64,000 nt of DNA from Nitrospirota bacterium (GTDB taxonomy: Bacteria; Nitrospirota; UBA9217), in contig JAOUEV010000003.1 of assembly GCA_029858565.1 (NCBI GenBank), positions 1 through 64,000 on the forward strand. The letters run 5' to 3'. This document shows, in pieces, positions 1 to 7,180 of this stretch; position 1 is the first letter of the stretch, and each line of letters opens with the position of its first letter. The position numbers were made by a program, and so were the translations under genes. The notes below the pieces were generated by a model. It ran no database searches. It was not told the DNA's origin and worked only from the letters and a program-made list of their open reading frames with translations.

Positions 1-101
1 GCCACGGCTACGCGGTCGCGGGCACCGCCTCGCGGGGAGAGGATGCTGTGGCCCGGATCGAGGCGGCGCCGCCGCCGGACCTGATCCTGATGGACATGAA
101 G
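1..101 (+). repeat. 101-bp exact repeat, copy 1 (window edge)
   Basis: Bases 1-101 are identical to 3708-3808, and identity stops abruptly at base 102. The repeat may extend left of the window. Copy 2 is the native one, inside an intact receiver domain. Confidence 0.9.
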
Positions 102-464
102 GACGCGCAGGCGGTCCCGGGGGCCGGGTTCCTGCACGCTACGCTCGAAACGCGCGACGAACTCCTGGCGAAGAAACCGAAAAAGGCCGAGTTGATGGTG
201 CGCATCATGCGGCGCACGCTGGAATGGATGGCAAAGGCACCACCCGACGAAATCGTCTGGCGGGCGGAGGTCCGCGGCCCCGTGGAGCGCCGCTGGCTGC
301 TTCATACGCTCCGCAAGTACCCGCACAGGTACAGTCCCGACGGCAGGTTCTCGGAAAAACAGCTTGAGGAAACTGGGCTGTTCTTCCGCGAGGCCAATCC
401 CGATCAGTCGGGGTTCGTTCTGAAGGACATGATCGTAGATCTCTGGAGCGGGAGCAGAGGATAG
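1..464 (+). CDS. Chimeric partial ORF: receiver fragment fused to C-terminus of an ABC-type substrate-binding protein
   Basis: The reading frame is open from the window edge. The first about 34 codons encode a piece of a response-regulator receiver (through the LILMDMK phospho-acceptor strand), identical to residues 25-58 of the receiver kinase at 3635. After base 101 the protein changes to a sequence resembling the C-terminal lobe of NMT1/nitrate-sulfonate type periplasmic binding proteins (HATLETRDELLAKKPK, then a helical tail ending DLWSGSRG). The two halves are joined in frame. No natural receiver-SBP fusion of this form is known to me, so either a 101-bp duplication or an assembly join is likely. 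The true 5' end lies outside the window. Identification of the SBP part is from motif resemblance only. Confidence 0.5.
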   Translation, partial: HGYAVAGTASRGEDAVARIEAAPPPDLILMDMKDAQAVPGAGFLHATLETRDELLAKKPKKAELMVRIMRRTLEWMAKAPPDEIVWRAEVRGPVERRWLLHTLRKYPHRYSPDGRFSEKQLEETGLFFREANPDQSGFVLKDMIVDLWSGSRG

Positions 465-488
465 GCGGGACCTGCACGAAGACATGCC

Positions 489-3400
489 ATGATACAATCA
501 CTGCAAAAACAGATAACCATCAGGCTTATCACGGCTCTGGTGACCATGGCCTTGCTGGTCTCCGCAGGCATATATCTGCTCCATGAACGCACATTAGAGC
601 ATACCCGGCAAAATAGAATACGGGTGCTGACCGCATATCACAAGCACTGGATGGCAGCGTACGAGGAAAGAACCGCGCAGACAGCTTTCGCAATTCGCAC
701 CAGCATCGAGTTCTCCGGGGTGCTTGACCTGCCCTCTGGCGCGAGAGAGCGGTTTCAGGCCTACTTCCTGTCCCTGAGCAGCAGCGGTATGCAGTTCACC
801 CACGCGATCGTCGTCGATCAAACAGGCAGAACGGTCGTCCAGGCGGGACCGAAGGACGAACTGCCGGCGATCGGTGCATTCCCGGCACGCTCCGCAGACT
901 GGCATTTTGAGGCCGACCGGGGAACGCTGTACCGAGTAACAAAACAAAATCTCCGGCTCGGTAAAAGGGGAGCAGGTGCGTTGTTCCTGTTCCAGCCCCT
1001 GGGGAACAGCATGCTGGTAGAAGGGGCCCATCCGGAAAGCGTTGTTTATCTGCTCTGGGACGGGAAGGTCATCGCCTCGTCGCGGGGTCAGGAGGGGGGC
1101 GAGAACTTTGTGCGCCGTTCGGGCGAGGTGCATTCAGGACTCAACTACGAGGCGGTGGTGACAATTCCCTGGATCGGCCGCGGAACGGCCGCGGAAAAAG
1201 CCCCTGTCCTGAATGCCTGGATAAGGGTTCCCGATAACTTGCCGTTTCTTGAGGTCACGGGGATCACCCTGGTGGCGCTTGCGGCCATGATCTCGCTTCT
1301 CTACTGGCTGCTTGGTGCGTGGCTGGGGCGCATTTTGCAGCGTGTCGAAGTTCTGAGAAACCGGGCGCGTCTTTTCACCCAGGAACGATCTCCTCCTGCG
1401 CTCTCGGAGGTTCTCCCCGGTGGAGGACCAGGAGGGCTGGACGAGGTAGCAGAGCTTGATGCCGAGTTCTCTATCATGATCGAAGCGGTGCTGGTCAGGG
1501 AACGGGACCTGTGCGCTTCGGAGGAGCAGTACCGGACGATATTCGATGCCGCATCGGACGGGATCATCATTGCCGATCCACGGACGCAGCGATTCATCTC
1601 AATGAACCTTTCCATGATGCGGATGCTGGGGATCGAGTGGGATGACGTGGCGGGGCTGAGCGTCGCCGACATCCATCCTGCGGATGCCTTGTCGCGCGTT
1701 GCGGGCATTTTCGAGCAGATCGTGAAAGGCGAGATCGATCATTTCGATAACATCCCGCTGCTGCACAAGGACGGCAGGGTGGTTATCACGGAAGGATCGG
1801 CATCGTGGCTCCAGATGAAAGGCGACCGCTATCTTGCCGGGTTCTTCCGTGACGTGACGGAGCGGAAGCGTGCTGCCGAGGAGCTTGAGCAGTCTTATGC
1901 GGAGGTCGAACGGTTTCGACTGATGGTCGAATACTCCCAACAGGCGATCGGGACCGCCAACCTGGACGCCTCGATCACCTACGGCAATTCGGCGCTTCTT
2001 GGCCTGCTCGGGATCGCGTCGCTGGAGGAGTTCCGGAAGTACACCTTCAAGGACTTTTACGCGGACGACGATCTGGATTACCTGACGGAGACCATACTCC
2101 CTGCCGTGCAGTCACAGGGCAGCTGGACGGGTGAGGTCCCGCTCCGTGCGTTATCAGGCCGCAGCATTCCGACGATCCATAACCTGTATCTCATCCGGGA
2201 CGGCCAGGGAAATCCAGTCGCTTTTTCGAACATCATCACCGACATCAGTGAGTGGAAGCGCGCCGAGGAAGAGCTCTGGAGCGCGAAACAGTTCAGCGAC
2301 AGCCTGATCCGGACGGCGAATGTCCTTGTGGTGGTGTTGAACTCCCGGCGGGAAGTGCTCCAGTTGAACAAAACAGGAGAGGAGATCACGGGATACCGGC
2401 AGGAGGAGATCTTGGGCCGGTCGTGGTTCGATGTCCTGGCGCCGCGCGACCGGTTCCCCGAGGTTTGGGAAGATTTCCTGCGGCTGACGAAGATGAAGGA
2501 GTTCGCGAGCACGTTCAGCAACCCCATCGTAACGAAGAGCGGCGCTGAGCGCATCATCTCCTGGCAGAACAGCACGCTGGCAACGAATAACGGCATTGTG
2601 ACGGTGTCCTTCGGGATCGACATAACCGAGCGGAAACATGCTGAAGAACGGCACCGGAACATCCTGAAAACCGCCATTGACGGCTACTGGCTCACCGATG
2701 CAAAGGGCCGGCTGCTTGAGGTGAATGACGCCTACTGCCGGATGAGCGGCTACAGCCGCGATGAGCTGCTCACCATGGCCATTCCGGACCTCGAAGCCGG
2801 GGAAAATCCCGAAGAGACACGCGAACACATCGAAAAGATCATGTCGCAGGGCTCCGACCGGTTCGTATCCCAGCACCGACGCAAGAACGGAACGCTCATG
2901 GACATGGAGATCAGTGTGCAGTATTCCAAGGAGCAAGGCGGGATGTTCATCGCCTTCCTGCAGGATGTTACGGAGCGCAAGCGCGCGGAAGACGCGATCA
3001 GAGTGTCGCTCCGCGAAAAGGAGACGCTGCTCAAGGAAGTGCACCACCGGGTGAAGAACAATTTGCAGATCATCTCCAGCGTTCTGTACTTCCAGGCGCA
3101 AAAGATCGTGGAGCCCGCCAGCCTGGCGGTGTTCGAGGAAGCGCGGAACCGGCTGCGGTCCATGGTCCTGGTGCACGAGAAGCTGTACCGGTCCCGGGAC
3201 CTGGCCCACGTCGATATCCGGGACTACCTGCAGAGTCTCGTCGACGAGCTGCGTATCTCTCATGCCGAGAAGAGCCGGGGACTGCAGGTGCACGTGAAGG
3301 TCCCGGAGCTGTACCTGCCGATCGAGACCGCGCTGCCTGCGGGAATGATCATCAATGAGCTCGTGACGAATATCTTCAAGTACGCCTTCCCCTCCGGCAG

Positions 3401-3638
3401 CGGGGGGGATGCCTGGATCCGGATCGATCGGCAGGGCGGAACCGTTCGCATCGAAGTCGGCGACAATGGAGCCGGCATCCCGGTGGGCGTCAGCGCTGAT
3501 CAGCCCGCGACCTTCGGGCTGCAGCTGGTCGGCAATCTGGCGAAGCAGCTGAACGGCTCGGTAGCGATCGAGCGCGGGCAGGGCACGCGGGTCGTCGTTT
3601 CCTTCCCGATCTCCTCGAGCATGGGAGGCAGTGCATGA
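489..3638 (+). CDS. Membrane multi-PAS sensor histidine kinase (HisKA_2/HWE-like)
   Basis: A 1049-aa inner-membrane sensor kinase. TM1 is at about 10-31, followed by a periplasmic sensor of about 220 residues and TM2 at about 255-277. Four PAS domains follow at about 345-460, 475-595, 600-720 and 725-840, several ending in the typical DVTERK linker. The dimerisation/phospho-acceptor segment EVHHRVKNNLQIIS (about 857-870) marks the HisKA_2 family, usually paired with single receivers rather than DNA-binding regulators. The ATPase domain has an N-box (INELVTNIFKYAF) and G-box (DNGAGIP). The next gene, which begins with a receiver, overlaps its stop by ATGA, so the two are probably cotranslated and partners. 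The signal is unknown. The start ATG at 489 has only a weak ribosome site. Confidence 0.88.
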   Translation: MIQSLQKQITIRLITALVTMALLVSAGIYLLHERTLEHTRQNRIRVLTAYHKHWMAAYEERTAQTAFAIRTSIEFSGVLDLPSGARERFQAYFLSLSSSGMQFTHAIVVDQTGRTVVQAGPKDELPAIGAFPARSADWHFEADRGTLYRVTKQNLRLGKRGAGALFLFQPLGNSMLVEGAHPESVVYLLWDGKVIASSRGQEGGENFVRRSGEVHSGLNYEAVVTIPWIGRGTAAEKAPVLNAWIRVPDNLPFLEVTGITLVALAAMISLLYWLLGAWLGRILQRVEVLRNRARLFTQERSPPALSEVLPGGGPGGLDEVAELDAEFSIMIEAVLVRERDLCASEEQYRTIFDAASDGIIIADPRTQRFISMNLSMMRMLGIEWDDVAGLSVADIHPADALSRVAGIFEQIVKGEIDHFDNIPLLHKDGRVVITEGSASWLQMKGDRYLAGFFRDVTERKRAAEELEQSYAEVERFRLMVEYSQQAIGTANLDASITYGNSALLGLLGIASLEEFRKYTFKDFYADDDLDYLTETILPAVQSQGSWTGEVPLRALSGRSIPTIHNLYLIRDGQGNPVAFSNIITDISEWKRAEEELWSAKQFSDSLIRTANVLVVVLNSRREVLQLNKTGEEITGYRQEEILGRSWFDVLAPRDRFPEVWEDFLRLTKMKEFASTFSNPIVTKSGAERIISWQNSTLATNNGIVTVSFGIDITERKHAEERHRNILKTAIDGYWLTDAKGRLLEVNDAYCRMSGYSRDELLTMAIPDLEAGENPEETREHIEKIMSQGSDRFVSQHRRKNGTLMDMEISVQYSKEQGGMFIAFLQDVTERKRAEDAIRVSLREKETLLKEVHHRVKNNLQIISSVLYFQAQKIVEPASLAVFEEARNRLRSMVLVHEKLYRSRDLAHVDIRDYLQSLVDELRISHAEKSRGLQVHVKVPELYLPIETALPAGMIINELVTNIFKYAFPSGSGGDAWIRIDRQGGTVRIEVGDNGAGIPVGVSADQPATFGLQLVGNLAKQLNGSVAIERGQGTRVVVSFPISSSMGGSA

Positions 3639-6562
3639 CAAAAGAACGGATCTTCATTGTCGAGGACGAGGCCCTCATTGCCATGGAGCTGAAGGACCGG
3701 CTCGAGCGCCACGGCTACGCGGTCGCGGGCACCGCCTCGCGGGGAGAGGATGCTGTGGCCCGGATCGAGGCGGCGCCGCCGCCGGACCTGATCCTGATGG
3801 ACATGAAGCTTGCGGGCGAGCTGGACGGCGTGGAGACCGCCGGGCGGATCCGCGAGCGCCGCGACATTCCCGTCATCTTCCTGACGGCCTATGCGGACGA
3901 CCTGCTTCTGGAGCGGGCAAAGCAGATCTCTCCCTTCGGCTACCTGGTGAAGCCTTTCGACGACCGCACCCTGCATTCGACGATCGAGATGGCGCTCCAC
4001 AGGATCGGCCTGGAGCGGCAGGTCCGGGAGAGCGAACTGCGGTTCCGGTCGCTGGTGGCGACCGTGCCCGGCGCGGTGTATACGTTTCGCGTGGACCCCG
4101 CGGGCCTGCGCTCGGTGCCTTTTATCAGCGACGGCATCATCCCCATGATCGGAATGACGCCCGCGGAGATCATGGCCGATGTCGAAGCGGCCTTCCATCG
4201 GGTCCCCGCGGAAGAGCGCGCCGGCATGGAGGAATCGATCGACGCTTCCCGCCAGGCGCTTTCGCCGTGGCTGCACGAATTTCCCTTTCTCACGGCAACG
4301 GGCGAGCGAAAATGGATACGGGGCAATTCCCTGCCGCAGCGGGAGCCCGACGGGTCCACGGTCTGGAACGGCGTTTTTGTTGACATCACCGAACACAAGC
4401 TGGCCGAGGAATCGCTCATCCGCCTGAACCGGGCGCTCCGGACGCTCAGCCGATGCAACGAAAAGCTCGTGCACGCGCAACATGAAGAAGAATTGCTCCA
4501 CGACATCTGCTCGGTCATCGTGACCGAGACCGGCTACCGTATGGCCTGGGTGGGATATGCGGAGCACGATGAGGCAAAGACCGTCCGTCCCGTGCGGTGG
4601 CGCGGATTCGAGGACGACTACCTGAATACCGTGAAAATCAGCTGGGCCGACAATGAATATGGCCGCGGTCCCACGGGAACGGCCATCCGGACCGGCAGGC
4701 ACCTCGTTGTGCAAAACGTGCAGACCGATCCCCGTTTCGCTCTCTGGAAAGAGGAGGCCGCCAAACGGGGGTACGAGTCGATCATCGGGCTGCCGCTGAA
4801 GACCGGGGACACGGTCCTGGGCGCGCTGACGATCTACGACATGGAGCCCGACGCTTTCGACGATGACGAGGTAAAACTGCTGACGGAGCTTGCCGAGGAT
4901 ATCGCTTTCGGCATTGCGGCGATCCGCGAACGGGCTGCCCGCGAAAAAGCGGAAACGCAGGTCCAAAGGAACTACGACACCCAGCGCGTCATCGCCGAGC
5001 TGCTGAACTTCTCCCTGACCGAGGTGACGCTGCAGGCCGTTTTCCAGCGCGCCCTCGACCTGATCCTGTCCATTCCGTGGCTCTCTTTTGAATCGAAAGG
5101 AGGCATCTTCCGCTCCACGGGGGAGGGCGGCGAACTGCTCCTTTTGGCCGAGAAGAACATGGAAGCGTTCCGCCGGGAGCGGTGTTCCGTTGTGCCGCAG
5201 GGGAGATGTCTCTGCGGCCGCGCGGCCGCAACGAAAAAGCTCGTTTTTGCCGACCGGATCGACGAACGGCACGAGATCCGCCATCAGGGCGATACTCCTC
5301 ACGGCCACTACTGCGTTCCCATCCTCCAGGGCGGCGCCCTGCTCGGCGTCATCAATATCTACGTGCGGGAGGGGCATGTGAGAACGGCAATGGAAGAGGA
5401 GTTCCTTGCTACTGTCGCCAATGCTCTTGCCGGGATCATCCAGCGGCAGGAGGCGGAGGATGACCGGGAGCTGCTGGTCAACGATCTCCGGAAGACCGTT
5501 GCCCTGGTCTCCCACTCCCAAAAGGAGTGGCAGCAGACCTTCGACGGCATCGGGGACATGATCTCGATCCATGATACGCAGTGCACCGTGATCAGGGCGA
5601 ACAGGGCATTCGCGGCGTTCCTCGGAAAACAGCCCCAGGAGGTCGTGAACCGGAAATGCCATGAGATCATGCATGGCACCTGTCACCCGCTCACGGGCTG
5701 TCCCCATGTGCGGACCCTGGGCGACGGCAACACCCATACCGAGGAGGTTCACGATCCCAAGTCCGGCAAGACGCTCCAGGTCTCGACCTTTCCCTGGTAC
5801 GACAATGCCGGCGCTGTGGCCGGCAGCATCCACATTGCCAAGGACATAACCGGGGAGAAGGACCGGGAAATGCGCCTGATCCTCGCCGAACGACTCGCTT
5901 CGCTCGGCCAGATGGCATCGGGGATCGCCCATGAGATCAACAATCCGCTGGCGGCCATATCCGGATGCACCGAGGGGCTCCTGGGCAGGATCGGTCAGGA
6001 CCGGTACGACGCGGAATTCTTCGTTCGCTATCTGAACATCATCGGGGAAGAGGTCAGTCGGTGCAAGAACATCACCACGAACATGCTCTCCTTTGTGCGC
6101 ATGGCGAGCCCGGACCGCAAACCGCTCGACCTTCCCGGCCTCATGGACAAGACCCTCGCCATCATCGGCATCCAGGGCAGGCTGAAGAAAGTCGACGTGA
6201 TCAAAAGCTATCAGGACCCGATGCCTGCGGTGCCGGGCAGCGAGGGGGAAGTGCGCCAGTTCCTGCTGGCCATGGTCACGAACGCCGTCGATGCCATGAA
6301 GGACAAAGGCGTGCTCACCATCGGGATCATGGCGGACGGAGGCCGGGCGAAAATCTCGATCGCCGACAGCGGCGCTGGCATCCTGCCTGAGAACCTCTCC
6401 AGGATCTTCGATCCCTTTTTCACCACCAAGACCGAGTCCGGAGGCACCGGGCTCGGCCTGTCCATTGCCAAGAAGATCATTGCCAATCACAACGGCACGA
6501 TAGACGTCCTTTCCGCGCCGGAAAAAGGCACCACCTTCACGATCACCCTTCCGCTCTCCTGA
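3635..6562 (+). CDS. Receiver-PAS-GAF-GAF-PAS soluble histidine kinase
   Basis: A 975-aa protein with no membrane segment. A receiver (about 5-117; phospho-Asp D56, T84, K106) comes first, then PAS (130-255), two GAF domains (about 285-430 and 455-610), a Cys-containing PAS (about 640-745), HisKA with AHEINNPLAAISG and an HATPase ending near the stop (FFTTKT, GLGLSIA). The N-terminal receiver is probably phosphorylated by the kinase just upstream, giving a two-step relay; that is inference from the 4-bp overlap. The second PAS has a C-x6-8-C-x5-CPH pattern shared with the kinase at 7180, and the two kinase cores are clear paralogues. Residues 25-58 are duplicated at the window edge. Confidence 0.9.
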   Translation: MTKERIFIVEDEALIAMELKDRLERHGYAVAGTASRGEDAVARIEAAPPPDLILMDMKLAGELDGVETAGRIRERRDIPVIFLTAYADDLLLERAKQISPFGYLVKPFDDRTLHSTIEMALHRIGLERQVRESELRFRSLVATVPGAVYTFRVDPAGLRSVPFISDGIIPMIGMTPAEIMADVEAAFHRVPAEERAGMEESIDASRQALSPWLHEFPFLTATGERKWIRGNSLPQREPDGSTVWNGVFVDITEHKLAEESLIRLNRALRTLSRCNEKLVHAQHEEELLHDICSVIVTETGYRMAWVGYAEHDEAKTVRPVRWRGFEDDYLNTVKISWADNEYGRGPTGTAIRTGRHLVVQNVQTDPRFALWKEEAAKRGYESIIGLPLKTGDTVLGALTIYDMEPDAFDDDEVKLLTELAEDIAFGIAAIRERAAREKAETQVQRNYDTQRVIAELLNFSLTEVTLQAVFQRALDLILSIPWLSFESKGGIFRSTGEGGELLLLAEKNMEAFRRERCSVVPQGRCLCGRAAATKKLVFADRIDERHEIRHQGDTPHGHYCVPILQGGALLGVINIYVREGHVRTAMEEEFLATVANALAGIIQRQEAEDDRELLVNDLRKTVALVSHSQKEWQQTFDGIGDMISIHDTQCTVIRANRAFAAFLGKQPQEVVNRKCHEIMHGTCHPLTGCPHVRTLGDGNTHTEEVHDPKSGKTLQVSTFPWYDNAGAVAGSIHIAKDITGEKDREMRLILAERLASLGQMASGIAHEINNPLAAISGCTEGLLGRIGQDRYDAEFFVRYLNIIGEEVSRCKNITTNMLSFVRMASPDRKPLDLPGLMDKTLAIIGIQGRLKKVDVIKSYQDPMPAVPGSEGEVRQFLLAMVTNAVDAMKDKGVLTIGIMADGGRAKISIADSGAGILPENLSRIFDPFFTTKTESGGTGLGLSIAKKIIANHNGTIDVLSAPEKGTTFTITLPLS
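3708..3808 (+). repeat. 101-bp exact repeat, copy 2 (inside receiver kinase)
   Basis: This is the same sequence as bases 1-101 in direct orientation. It encodes residues 25-58 of the receiver domain of the kinase starting at 3635, ending just after the phospho-acceptor aspartate. Confidence 0.9.
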
Positions 6563-6574
6563 TATCCGCGGATA
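6563..6574. repeat. 12-bp perfect palindrome TATCCGCGGATA
   Basis: It lies immediately after the stop codon of the upstream kinase. It could be a protein-binding site or chance; it is listed because it adjoins a longer hairpin and a sigma-54-type promoter. Confidence 0.4.
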
Positions 6575-6587
6575 AGCCTGCCATTCA

Positions 6588-6619
6588 GGCAGAATGCCCT
6601 GTGAACAGGGCATTCTGCC
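6588..6619. other. Strong inverted repeat: 14-bp perfect stem, TGAA loop
   Basis: GGCAGAATGCCCTG is followed by TGAA and its exact reverse complement. No T-tract follows, so it is not a standard intrinsic terminator. It lies about 56-87 bp upstream of the sigma-54-like -24/-12 element, where an activator-binding site would be expected. It may instead be an RNA 3'-end hairpin for the kinase message. Confidence 0.6.
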
Positions 6620-6674
6620 ACGTTACCTTGACCGCAGCCGCCTTGAACTCATTGAAAACATGATAAATCGATGC

Positions 6675-6690
6675 GGGCATGGGTATTGCT
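6675..6690 (+). promoter_or_regulatory. Sigma-54-type -24/-12 promoter
   Basis: GGGCAT-N5-TTGCT matches the RpoN consensus TGGCAC-N5-TTGCW, with the invariant GG and GC dinucleotides exactly ten bases apart. Expected transcription start is near 6701, about 87 bases before the receiver gene at 6788. Confidence 0.55.
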
Positions 6691-6787
6691 ATCTTGATAC
6701 AAGAGAGAATCAGTGCGTTTTATCTCTGCATGCATCGTACAAACCACATCCCCGTCAAAAGGGTGCTGTTGCTAAAGGAGATTCTTA

Positions 6788-7180
6788 ATGCTGAACAAGG
6801 TCCTGGTAGTGGATGATTCCCCTCTGATAAGGGAAATGTGCAGGAACATGCTCAAGGGGCGGTCCCGGGAGATTCTCTCCGCGGGGAGCGGGTGCGAAGC
6901 TTTTGAGATGATGAAGCTGCATCCTGACACGGAACTGGTGCTGCTCGATATTCATATGCCTGCGGTAAGCGGTCTGGCCGTACTTGCCGCATTCAAGGAA
7001 ACGGAAGCATTTCGTCATGTTCCGGTCATTCTCCTGTCGCAGCGCGGCGACGAATCAGCTGTTTCGCGCGGCCTTGAACTGGGCGCGTCCGGCGCTGTTT
7101 CAAAGTACGAGAACCTGCGGGAACTGCCCGGCCTGGTGGGACGCACGGTTTCCGCAGCGCGTCCGGCCGGATGCTGCTGA
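6788..7180 (+). CDS. Stand-alone CheY-like receiver
   Basis: A 130-aa single receiver domain: acidic pair VVDDS near residues 8-10, phospho-acceptor in LVLLDIHMP (about 56), switch Ser in ILLSQR and Lys in SKYEN. There is no output domain, so it acts by protein contact or as a relay intermediate. A strong AAAGGAG site precedes the ATG. It overlaps the next kinase gene, whose alternative starts lie at 7171, 7180 and 7204, so the pair is probably coupled and cognate. The sigma-54-like promoter upstream probably drives this receiver together with the kinase behind it. Confidence 0.85.
   Translation: MLNKVLVVDDSPLIREMCRNMLKGRSREILSAGSGCEAFEMMKLHPDTELVLLDIHMPAVSGLAVLAAFKETEAFRHVPVILLSQRGDESAVSRGLELGASGAVSKYENLRELPGLVGRTVSAARPAGCC

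Noticed and set aside
2154-3641. 495-aa minus-strand ORF
   Set aside because: Shadow of the multi-PAS kinase; composition is Arg/His/Asp/Pro-rich as expected for antisense translation.
3500-6613. 1037-aa minus-strand ORF opposite the receiver kinase
   Set aside because: It is antisense to a gene with full domain structure, arises from GC-rich third positions, has no ribosome site and shows no recognisable domain.
6588-6619. Intrinsic terminator for the receiver kinase
   Set aside because: Stem is strong but no T-run follows; kept as a regulatory or structural hairpin.
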